From NCBI RefSeq assembly GCF_000234095.1, contig NZ_JH376798.1:91424-155423 (forward strand): a stretch of 64,000 nt of DNA. The letters run 5' to 3'. The notes under the pieces were generated by a model, which saw only the letters and a list, made by a program, of their open reading frames with translations, did no database searches and was not told the origin of the DNA. This document shows, piece after piece, positions 1 through 7,102 of the stretch. Each line of letters opens with the position of its first letter. Within the stretch, counting starts at the first letter, position 1. The stretch comes from Centipeda infelix ATCC 43532. GTDB taxonomy: Bacteria > Bacillota > Negativicutes > Selenomonadales > Selenomonadaceae. Both the position numbers and the translations under genes were made by a program.

Positions 1-39
1 GTGGAAGGGGCGCTTGTAGCAATACCGCTGACATAATGA

Positions 40-87
40 CACGGGGCTGTTGCACGAAGTTTTCTAACTTCGTGCAACAGCCCCGTG
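40..87. repeat. 22-bp perfect inverted repeat
   Basis: Positions 40-61 and 66-87 are exact reverse complements around a 4-nt loop TTCT; each arm contains GGGGCTGTTGCAC. There is no T tract on either side, so a simple terminator is unlikely. The arms resemble the outer ends of some transposase-bearing insertion sequences (from memory of IS5/IS1182-type ends), so two IS ends left next to each other is one reading. A related GGCTGTTGCAC hairpin lies at 60153-60191. Confidence 0.7.
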
Positions 88-155
88 CTTATGGGACCAT
101 ATGAGTTTCTCTCACTGGTGTTCCTCGTTACAATTTGCGTTGTAGCAATCAAGGC

Positions 156-200
156 ATAAGAAATCCCGCCTGCTGTCCCAACTCTAGGCGGGGTTCTTAT
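156..200. other. Hairpin in gene-free left edge
   Basis: Arms 156-171 and 186-200 pair almost perfectly (AAGAAATCCCGCCT against AGGCGGGGTTCTT) around a 14-nt loop. Read on the minus strand, the stem has the AAGAACCCCGCC look seen at the 3' ends of IS200/IS605 elements and their guide RNAs, but no tnpA or tnpB sequence is present. It could equally be a weak terminator for the minus-strand gene that ends at 282. The rest of 1-281 shows no gene. Confidence 0.4.
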
Positions 201-281
201 AAACCACGTTTGATGAGGGGCTGACCGTTTACCGGCAGCACCTTTTTTCTGTACTTATTATACGATTTTAGTGCGGGTTCG

Positions 282-1130
282 TCACCCCTTATCCGACGCT
301 GCGTTGTAGACATCCTTGAGCAAGGTTTCCTTGCGCAGACTGCGGCATTCGCACGCACACTCCTCGGCTGGGACGCTGCGAATCGTCGCGAGGAGGATAT
401 CGCCGATCATGGGCGCATCGTCATAGAAAATCTGCGCGAGGGTGTCATGCGACCACGGACGGATGCCCTCGCCGTAGTTGACGACGAAGTACAGCCCCGC
501 ATAACACGCGCCGATCTCGCGTGCGAGGTAGACCTCGGGCGCGAGGCTCTGCCCCACGATGTCCGCGTGCCCCTTCAGCACCGCAATCTCGGCGGGGCTC
601 TCAAAATGCCGCCCATCCGTGACGGCGTAGGTGCCACGGTCAAAGATGCGCCCCGTATAGCGTTTCTTTGTCTCCGCAACGAGCGTCGTACGAAGTTCCG
701 AGCAGAGTGCATCGCGCATCACGAGCAGGTAACGCCCGTCGAGCATGACATCCTTGCGTACGGAGAGATCAAGGTAGTCGTCGGGGATGAGGAAGTCGCG
801 CGGGTCGAGCAGGGGGTTTACCGTCCCCACACCGCCCTCGGAGAGGATGCGCCGCACGCCCGCCTCCCGCAGCACCCAGAACACCTGCCGCGAGGCATCC
901 GCACGCGTCACGCCGCTGCGCCAGCCGTGCATACGGCAGGTCAGCACGCGCCGTCCCGCGACGGAGAACAGGCGGAACGCGGGGCTTTCACCGTAGGGTG
1001 TTGCAAAGTGCAGCCCGTCCGCGAGGATCTCCACATCGTCCGCCATCGACGCACGCGGGAAGTCGCTCGACAGTGTCCCCGAGCCGCCGATGATGGCATA
1101 CCCCGCCGCAGGAACCGTTTGCTCTGCCAT
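282..1130 (-). CDS. MTAP/PNP-family nucleoside phosphorylase, menaquinone operon
   Basis: A 282-aa protein of the purine nucleoside phosphorylase/MTA phosphorylase family. Visible motifs are the phosphate-binding GGSGT (residues 15-19), GTYAVTDGRHFESPAE (166-181) and the VGQSLAPEVYLARE helix (192-205). Family members cleave purine nucleosides with phosphate in the cytoplasm. The start ATG follows GGAGG, which overlaps the mqnC stop, so it is the last gene of the mqnE-mqnC operon. It therefore probably releases the base from (amino)futalosine, the step otherwise done by MqnB or MTA/SAH nucleosidase. Where MTAP has TDYDCW, this protein has VNYGEG, placing Asn218 at the purine-selecting Asp. In PNP, Asn at this site goes with 6-oxopurines, which would favour futalosine (hypoxanthine). 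The family is clear; the substrate is inferred. Confidence 0.85.
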   Translation of the reverse strand: MAEQTVPAAGYAIIGGSGTLSSDFPRASMADDVEILADGLHFATPYGESPAFRLFSVAGRRVLTCRMHGWRSGVTRADASRQVFWVLREAGVRRILSEGGVGTVNPLLDPRDFLIPDDYLDLSVRKDVMLDGRYLLVMRDALCSELRTTLVAETKKRYTGRIFDRGTYAVTDGRHFESPAEIAVLKGHADIVGQSLAPEVYLAREIGACYAGLYFVVNYGEGIRPWSHDTLAQIFYDDAPMIGDILLATIRSVPAEECACECRSLRKETLLKDVYNAASDKG

Positions 1131-1131
1131 G

Positions 1132-2157
1132 CTAAAACCTCCGTATCACGCGATACTGCGTGTCTCGCTGCGCCGGCTCTCTGCCCGCGCCGCGGATCAG
1201 ATCAATCATCTTCTTAATCGACATATTGTACCGCGTCCCCGCCGCACGCACGACATTCTCCTCAAGCATGATGCTCCCGAGGTCGTCCGCACCGAAGCCA
1301 AGCGTCAGCTGTCCGATGCGCTCGCCCTGCGTGACCCACGACCCCTGTATGTGCGCGACATTGTCCATGTAGAGCCGCGTGACGGCAAGTGTCCGCATAT
1401 AGTCCCAGCTCGAAGTCTTTTCCCCGCCGAGCGCGGTATTGCCCGGCTGAAACGTCCATGTGATGAATGCACGAAAGCCGCCCGTCTCCTCTTGCAGCCG
1501 TCGAATGTGCTCCATGTGCTCCACGCGTTCCGCCATCGTCTCGCCGAAGCCGATCACCATCGTCGCCGTCGACTCCATGCCGATCTTGTGCGCCGTCCGC
1601 ATCACGCACAGCCAATCCTCGGTCATGATCTTTTTCGGTGCGATGAGCCTCCGCACGCGATCGACGAGGATCTCCGCCCCGCCGCCGGGGAGCGAGGCAA
1701 GCCCCGCATCCTGCAGCCGACGCAGTGTGTCCTCAATCGTAATGCCCTCCTTTTCGGCAAAGTACAGAATCTCCGTCGCCGTAAAGGAGTGAATCACGAT
1801 GGAGGGATAGCGGTCACGGATCGCACGCAGCATATTCTCATAGTAGGAAAGCGGCAGATCGGGGTGAATGCCGCCCTGGATCATGACCTGCGTGCCGCCC
1901 GCCGCCGCCGTCTCGCCGACCTTCGCGAGAATCTCATCCATCGGCAGGAGGTAGCCATCCTCCGCGCCCACCTTTGTATAGAACGCACAGAAACGGCATT
2001 CGTTCACGCAGATATTCGTGTAGTTGATGTTGCGGTCAACGATGAACGTCACCGTATCGCCGAACCGCCGCCGCCGCTCCGTATCCGCCGCGCGTCCGAG
2101 GTCGATGGGGTCGCCGTGCGTGAGGAGGTCTGCCGCCTCCCGCTCCGATAGTCTCAT
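1132..2157 (-). CDS. mqnC: Cyclic dehypoxanthine futalosine synthase (MqnC)
   Basis: A 341-aa radical SAM enzyme of the futalosine menaquinone pathway, which cyclises dehypoxanthine futalosine. The 4Fe-4S/SAM motif is CVNECRFC (Cys50, Cys54, Cys57). The middle has SLPGGGAEIL and the C-terminal half has TWTFQPGNTAL and GSWVTQG, which I associate with MqnC rather than MqnE. Length is normal for the family. The ATG follows GGGGAGG and overlaps the mqnE stop by 4 nt (ATGA), so the two are translationally coupled. The MTAP-like gene follows directly. Confidence 0.95.
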   Translation of the reverse strand: MRLSEREAADLLTHGDPIDLGRAADTERRRRFGDTVTFIVDRNINYTNICVNECRFCAFYTKVGAEDGYLLPMDEILAKVGETAAAGGTQVMIQGGIHPDLPLSYYENMLRAIRDRYPSIVIHSFTATEILYFAEKEGITIEDTLRRLQDAGLASLPGGGAEILVDRVRRLIAPKKIMTEDWLCVMRTAHKIGMESTATMVIGFGETMAERVEHMEHIRRLQEETGGFRAFITWTFQPGNTALGGEKTSSWDYMRTLAVTRLYMDNVAHIQGSWVTQGERIGQLTLGFGADDLGSIMLEENVVRAAGTRYNMSIKKMIDLIRGAGREPAQRDTQYRVIRRF

Positions 2158-3251
2158 GCGCCCTCCCCTGCCGCAATCGGCTGATAAAATGTGTCGCGTT
2201 CCACAGGCACATAACCCGCCTCGCGGATCATCGCATCGAGCTCGCGCCGCGTGATGCCCGTCTGCGTCTGTGCACCCGCCGCGTGGATGATCTTCTCCTC
2301 ACCGATCGTGCCGTCGAGATCGTCCGCGCCGAAGCCGAGGGCAAGCTGCGCGATGGGCTGCGTCAGCATGACCCAGAACGCCTTGAAATGCGCCACATTG
2401 TCGAGGACAAGGCGTGAGAGCGCGAGCATCTTCATGTCCTCCCACGAACCGACACGAGCGAGCTTCTTCTCCGCACCAAGCGCCGTGTTCTCAGGATGGA
2501 ACGGAAAGAGCATGAACGCCTGAAAGCCGCCCGTCTCATCCTGCAGGTCGCGCAGGGCGAGCAGGTGGTCAATGCGCTCCTCGACCGTCTCGATGTGTCC
2601 GTACATCATGGACGCATTTGTACGGATGCCGAGTTCGTGCGCCGTGCGCATGCAGTCGAGCCACTCGGCACGCGTTGCCTTATTCGGGCAGATAATTGCG
2701 CGGACGCGGTCGGAGAGGATCTCCGCGCCGCCGCCGGGGAGGGACGACAGCCCTGCCGCCTGCAATGTGCACAAGATGTCGCGGACGGAAGTCCCCTCCG
2801 TCTTTGCAAAGTTCACAACCTCCACGGGCGTAAACGCCTTGATGTCTGCGTGCGGGAGTGCCGCGCGCACCTGCCGCACCACGCTCTCGTAGTAGGAAAA
2901 TAGACGGTCGGGATGCAGCGCGCTCACGATATGGATCTCCGTTAGGCGCGGTGTCTTTTTCGCCAGCTCCAATACACGCGCGACATCGTCCGTTTCCATA
3001 ATATAGCCGCGCGTATCGCCCTGCTCCACCTGAAACGCACAGAGTGGGCAGTTCGCGCTGCATATATTCGTGAGGTTGATGTGGCGGTTCACCGTATAGT
3101 AGACGTTCTTCCCGCTCGCGCGCTCCTTCGCCGCGCGCGCCCATGCGGCGAGCGCAAGGAGATCGTTGTCCTCGTAGAGGGCGAGCGCATCCTCCCTCGT
3201 CAGCCGCGCCCCGCGCTCGGCGGCAGCACGGGCTTTCTTTCGATCACTCAT
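2154..3251 (-). CDS. mqnE: Aminodeoxyfutalosine synthase (MqnE), first copy
   Basis: A 365-aa radical SAM protein; the cluster motif is CSANCPLC (Cys64, Cys68, Cys71) inside NLTNICSANCPLC. MqnE joins 3-enolpyruvoyloxybenzoate to SAM-derived adenosine to make aminofutalosine. IHIVSALHPD, SLPGGGAEIL and MMYGHIET are typical of the MqnE/MqnC/CofH group; FPFHPENT separates it from MqnC. It is the first gene of the operon. Its ribosome site AAGGAGAG lies at 3262-3270, hard against a miniature inverted-repeat element that fills the leader. A second, diverged MqnE is at 10569-11654. Confidence 0.92.
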   Translation of the reverse strand: MSDRKKARAAAERGARLTREDALALYEDNDLLALAAWARAAKERASGKNVYYTVNRHINLTNICSANCPLCAFQVEQGDTRGYIMETDDVARVLELAKKTPRLTEIHIVSALHPDRLFSYYESVVRQVRAALPHADIKAFTPVEVVNFAKTEGTSVRDILCTLQAAGLSSLPGGGAEILSDRVRAIICPNKATRAEWLDCMRTAHELGIRTNASMMYGHIETVEERIDHLLALRDLQDETGGFQAFMLFPFHPENTALGAEKKLARVGSWEDMKMLALSRLVLDNVAHFKAFWVMLTQPIAQLALGFGADDLDGTIGEEKIIHAAGAQTQTGITRRELDAMIREAGYVPVERDTFYQPIAAGEGA

Positions 3252-3270
3252 GTACGATATTCTCTCCTTA

Positions 3271-3431
3271 AGGAAGCACTGATAAATTCAGCACCGCCAT
3301 CTTGACGCATCTTTTTTGCCCGCACTGTGCCCGCGATCCTCCACATAGCTTTGGCTATGCGTCCGGTTTGCCTCCTTGTTCGGACGAAAAAATCTACGCC
3401 AATCTGCAGGACTGTTTTATCAGCGATTCCT
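3271..3431 (-). mobile_element. MITE copy 1
   Basis: A 161-bp element with terminal inverted repeats AGGAAGCACTGATAAA at 3271 and the complement of AGGAATCGCTGATAAA ending at 3431; both ends are flanked by TA. The body is near identical to the other copies (GATTGGCGTAGA, TTCGTCCG, CATAGC-GCTATG hairpin, GCGGGCAAAAAAGATGCG). It carries no gene. It lies in the leader of mqnE, right beside its ribosome site. Confidence 0.9.
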
Positions 3432-3546
3432 TACAACACTCCCGCAAGTGTACCAAATGCGGCGGGATTTTGCAAATTCTGTAGAGCGCACTGCCTTGAC
3501 CCGTATCAAGGCAGGTCTTGTTGCCAAACTTTACCCGAAAGACCTA

Positions 3547-3575
3547 TTGAAGCCGTAATACATCTATACTATCAT
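3547..3575 (+). promoter_or_regulatory. Sigma-70 promoter for the immunity-like cluster
   Basis: TTGAAG (3547-3552) and TATCAT (3570-3575) are separated by 17 nt and lie about 50 nt upstream of the ATG at 3624. A hairpin (CTGCCTTGA paired with TCAAGGCAG, 3489-3512) lies just upstream and may end transcription coming from the left. Confidence 0.5.
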
Positions 3576-3623
3576 AAAACAGATGAATATTCCCACAACA
3601 GGAATCACGGAAAGGAGCCGATC

Positions 3624-4709
3624 ATGACGCTTCCCTACCAGTGCCCTGACTGTGGCACGGAGCTCGGCTATAAGGGGCTCTGCTGGAGGTGCAGGACAGC
3701 GGCGAATCGCCGTGCGGCACTCGCATGGACGCCCGAGGAGGTCGCGGCCAAGGAACAGGAGATCATCGCACAGATCGAGGATGTCCCCGATGATTTCTGG
3801 TATCTGCTCTGCTGTCGCGGACGGCTCGTACCGGAGATCCCGCGTGCGGCACTCGCGGCACGGTCCTTCTGGCCCTCGGCACTCTACTATCATGCACCGA
3901 CGGACGTGCGGGACGGACTGATCGCGGCACTGATGGAGACGGATGCCGCACATGAGGCGAACGAGCTTATGATGTGCCTCGGTATGCAGGGAGATGACCA
4001 ATCCCTTGCGGCACTCCTCGCACTCGAACGTGCACCGCGCCCGTGGCGCGGGAATCTGCACGTTGATCCCGCAGTCTATGCGCAGTGCGGCGGCTGGACG
4101 TTCGACGCAGAGGGGCGGCGCCGCACGCTGAACTACGACACCTGCTATGCGCTGGTGCACGCCGCATCGGAGGAGGAGCTCCGCCGCTCGCCCGTCCGCA
4201 TCGCCCATCCGCGGGAGGAGCACTGCCCGCACTGCGGCAGCCGCATGGCGGATATGCTCGTACTGGATGGGCGGGATGCGCGGCTGCACTTCCTCGGCAT
4301 CGACGGCATTCTCACAGCGACCTGTTGCCCGAACTGCGTCGCATATGCAGAGCCGATACTGAGCCGCTATACGCTCGACGGCGGCAGCGAGGTGCTTTCC
4401 TACGAAGATGCGGGTGATACCACGTATATCGAAGAGGAGCTTGTCAGGATTTTTGAAAACAATCTCATCCTCGGCGAGACGCCCGTTCCTCTGTTCTACG
4501 GCGCACGCTTCGAGGACACCTGCACGCTCGGCGGCTTTGCGCTCTGGTGGCAGGACTGGGAATACACGACCTGCCCCGACTGCGGGCAGCCGATGAAGTA
4601 TCTCATGCAGATTCATTGGGATGCGCTGACGGACTATATGGAGGGCACGCTCTACATTGAGTTCTGCCCCGACTGTCAGATTGTCTCCATGCAGCACCAG
4701 CAGACGTGA
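3624..4709 (+). CDS. Multi-zinc-ribbon protein of an immunity-like cluster
   Basis: A 361-aa cytoplasmic protein. The start ATG follows AAAGGAG. It opens with a zinc ribbon (CPDCG then CWRC, Cys7/10/20/23) and has further CxxC knuckles: CPHCG and CCPNC in the middle, CPDCGQPM and CPDCQ at the C-terminus. The segment GGFALWWQDWEYTTCPDCGQPMKYLMQI resembles the C-terminal part of DUF1963 (YwqG-like) proteins, which often sit in immunity loci; that match is from memory and weak. It leads a closely spaced plus-strand run with the SUFU-DUF4253 and TPR genes. Function unknown. Confidence 0.75.
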   Translation: MTLPYQCPDCGTELGYKGLCWRCRTAANRRAALAWTPEEVAAKEQEIIAQIEDVPDDFWYLLCCRGRLVPEIPRAALAARSFWPSALYYHAPTDVRDGLIAALMETDAAHEANELMMCLGMQGDDQSLAALLALERAPRPWRGNLHVDPAVYAQCGGWTFDAEGRRRTLNYDTCYALVHAASEEELRRSPVRIAHPREEHCPHCGSRMADMLVLDGRDARLHFLGIDGILTATCCPNCVAYAEPILSRYTLDGGSEVLSYEDAGDTTYIEEELVRIFENNLILGETPVPLFYGARFEDTCTLGGFALWWQDWEYTTCPDCGQPMKYLMQIHWDALTDYMEGTLYIEFCPDCQIVSMQHQQT

Positions 4710-4718
4710 GGCGCAGCC

Positions 4719-5150
4719 ATGACTGACCATGATGATACCGTACTTGCAGAAAAGTTCCGCACACTGTACGCGCACCTTTGCCGTGAGCGCATCCTCCCAT
4801 CCATGCCGGGCACAGAGGATGCCTCGCCCGCACAAATGGCGACAGCGCTCCGACAGGCACTATGCAACGCCTACCCGGCGACAAAGCTGAAGCGCATGAT
4901 GAAGAGCATCCATTACGCCAACTCCTTCACCGACACGGCGCTCAGGGAGTGTGCCTTTACCCTCGACGATGTCGAGCAATACCTGGCACAGAATCACTTC
5001 CTTGACCACGACCGCTCCGTTGATTTCTTCAATGAAAAAATCACGGCGGAGGGATTCGTCATCACACCGACAGGCCTTCTGGAAACGATGCTGGAGAGCC
5101 TGCTCCTCAGTCATAAAGGAGAACACGATGAAAAAAATTGGCAGAAATGA
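4719..5150 (+). CDS. Hypothetical protein, 143 aa
   Basis: A small acidic helical protein with no membrane segment, signal peptide or motif that I recognise. The ATG follows GAGGCG 9 nt after the previous stop. Its 3' end overlaps the next gene by 23 nt in another frame, and the ribosome site of that gene (AAAGGAG) lies within this one, so the three genes are coupled. The context suggests a part in the same immunity-like cluster, but nothing in the sequence states a function. Confidence 0.7.
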   Translation: MTDHDDTVLAEKFRTLYAHLCRERILPSMPGTEDASPAQMATALRQALCNAYPATKLKRMMKSIHYANSFTDTALRECAFTLDDVEQYLAQNHFLDHDRSVDFFNEKITAEGFVITPTGLLETMLESLLLSHKGEHDEKNWQK

Positions 5151-7086
5151 CTCTGCATATAAAAAGAAAGCCCCAATGCCCACAGAGGTCTATACCGAGG
5201 AAGAACTGGAGATCGTCGAAAGTTACATTGAGACGAACTTCGGCACGTATGCGAACGTCTTTCATGAGATTGTCTCGCCGGACATCCACCTGGACATCTG
5301 CATTGTCGATCCGACCGAGGAACGCAACTACTATATGCTCGTCACCCTCGGGATGGGCGCGCACCGCATGAACGTGCCAAAAGAGCTCGCCGAATACAAG
5401 CTCGAACGCGCGGAACTCGCGATCGCCCTGCCGCCCGACTGGAAGATCCACGAGGACGATGAAGTGCACTACTGGCCGATCCGCCTGCTGAAGACTCTCG
5501 CACGTCTGCCAATCGAGGACAACACTTGGCTCGGCTGGGGACACACGATCAGCAACCGATCGCCCTATGCCGCAAGCACCAAACTGACTGCTGCCCTGCT
5601 CGTCAGCGCGCAGGTCAAAGGCGGAGGAGACACCGTCTGCCCCCTCCCAAACGGCGATGAGGTCAATTTCTATCAGATCATCCCGCTCTACCGGGATGAA
5701 CTCAACTACAAGTTCGACCGCAGTGCAAAAGAGCTGCTGAACCTCTTTGACGAGCGTCGTGTGAGCTTCGTCATTGATCCGGAGAGGCGCAGCGCACTCG
5801 CGCCCGAGGACTTCACCGATCTCGTAATGGACAATGCGCAGTGGCACCTCGACAGCCTGCGCGAAAAGAAGCTGCCCGTGGACGAGATCACGGCGTACAA
5901 CCACCTCGCGATCTATCTGCGCTGGTGCATCGAGCACGAGCTGATGGCGGATTGGTTCGTCCGCCAGTATGCGGCGACCGTCCGCGCCGTGCGGGAGCAT
6001 CCGGCAGATACTGACCTGCGCCCCTTTATCCGCGACGACCTGCACGGTATTCTGATGCGCGGTTTCTTTGGCGAGGAGGGCACGGCATTCGCGCAGTATT
6101 ACTACGACGGCGAGGCCCCCTCCTTTCCCTCGGACATCGACAATCATGCCTTAGCGTACTTCGGTACGGAGCAGTACTTCTCGGAGGAGTTCGACGACGA
6201 GGCATATCTGTTCGTCCCGTTCGATGAGGACTACTATGCAGCAATGGCGGAGACCATCGCACAGCGGTGGGAGGCGTGGAAGCGGAACAGCGCCGAGCGG
6301 AAGGAAAACGAAGATGAGGCGCCAAGCGACGTCGCTGCCGCAATCATGCAGTACCTGAACTGCGGCAGGGCAGACTGCTCCCTGATGTACTTCCCGCCGA
6401 TGGCGGACGACGATCCGATTATGGCGGCGTACAGCTATGCCGTACGCCGCAGTGTGCACGACGGCTATGTCCCCCTGCTCATCGTCCCGAGCGATACCCT
6501 GTGGGAGATTCTGACGATGAACGCAGAGGCGGAAAAGGGCGCGTTCAAGGACTATGATTTCGATGCCGATGCCGTGGAAAAGTACCGCGAAAAAATGCTT
6601 GCACAGCCTCTGCCGGACGGTAAGGCGATACTGATGGAGCGGCTCGGCGAACGTTTTGAGCAGAACCGCGTGGAAACGTTCGATGAGGAGGAACATCCCG
6701 TCAACCGTTTTATCAGTTATTGGGACTACGAGACGCAGAAAACGCAGCCGATGATTCTCGCCAAGATTCCCGTGAAACATCCGTGGATGGTGTTTGCATA
6801 TCTGCCGTTCGGCGGGTGGAACGACTGCCCCGACACCGCCGCGCTGATGGCGGTGTCGAAATACTGGCACGAACAGCACGGCGCTGTGCCTGCCGTCCTC
6901 ACCTATGACACGCTCGAATACAGCGTTCCCGCGCCCATAGAGCCGCAGGAGCGCGCCTTGGATCTGGCGAAGGAGCAGTACGCGTTCTGCGCCGACATCA
7001 TCGAGCAGGGCACACCCGGCATGAGTGTCACGCGTCTCGCGCGCGATCTGAGGCAGTCAAACATCTGGTATTTCTGGTGGGACTAA
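5128..7086 (+). CDS. SUFU-like and DUF4253 fusion protein
   Basis: A 652-aa protein; the ATG follows AAAGGAG. Residues about 15-200 (TEEELEIVESYIETNFG, FHEIVSPDIHLDICIV, YMLVTLGMGAHRM, RAELAIALPPDW) match the bacterial Suppressor-of-fused (SUFU) fold. The last about 110 residues (AYLPFGGWNDCPD, YDTLEYSVP, KEQYAFCADIIEQGT, ending WYFWWD) match DUF4253. A middle region of about 300 residues is unassigned. SUFU-family proteins are known as immunity proteins in polymorphic-toxin and contact-dependent loci; no toxin gene is visible here, so protection against foreign toxins is only inferred. Confidence 0.8.
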   Translation: MKKIGRNDSAYKKKAPMPTEVYTEEELEIVESYIETNFGTYANVFHEIVSPDIHLDICIVDPTEERNYYMLVTLGMGAHRMNVPKELAEYKLERAELAIALPPDWKIHEDDEVHYWPIRLLKTLARLPIEDNTWLGWGHTISNRSPYAASTKLTAALLVSAQVKGGGDTVCPLPNGDEVNFYQIIPLYRDELNYKFDRSAKELLNLFDERRVSFVIDPERRSALAPEDFTDLVMDNAQWHLDSLREKKLPVDEITAYNHLAIYLRWCIEHELMADWFVRQYAATVRAVREHPADTDLRPFIRDDLHGILMRGFFGEEGTAFAQYYYDGEAPSFPSDIDNHALAYFGTEQYFSEEFDDEAYLFVPFDEDYYAAMAETIAQRWEAWKRNSAERKENEDEAPSDVAAAIMQYLNCGRADCSLMYFPPMADDDPIMAAYSYAVRRSVHDGYVPLLIVPSDTLWEILTMNAEAEKGAFKDYDFDADAVEKYREKMLAQPLPDGKAILMERLGERFEQNRVETFDEEEHPVNRFISYWDYETQKTQPMILAKIPVKHPWMVFAYLPFGGWNDCPDTAALMAVSKYWHEQHGAVPAVLTYDTLEYSVPAPIEPQERALDLAKEQYAFCADIIEQGTPGMSVTRLARDLRQSNIWYFWWD

Positions 7087-7102
7087 GCTACAGGAGCAAT
7101 AC

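Noticed and set aside
40-87. CRISPR repeat or array at the left edge
   Set aside because: It is a single inverted repeat without spacers, and no evenly spaced direct repeats occur anywhere in the window.
156-200. Active IS200/IS605 element with guide RNA
   Set aside because: Only one hairpin resembles its 3' end; no tnpA, tnpB or matching left end is present.
447-1217. Long open frame on the plus strand opposite the MTAP-family gene
   Set aside because: It is the antisense shadow of a G+C-rich gene, with Arg/His-rich product and no ribosome site; the minus-strand frame has clear family motifs.
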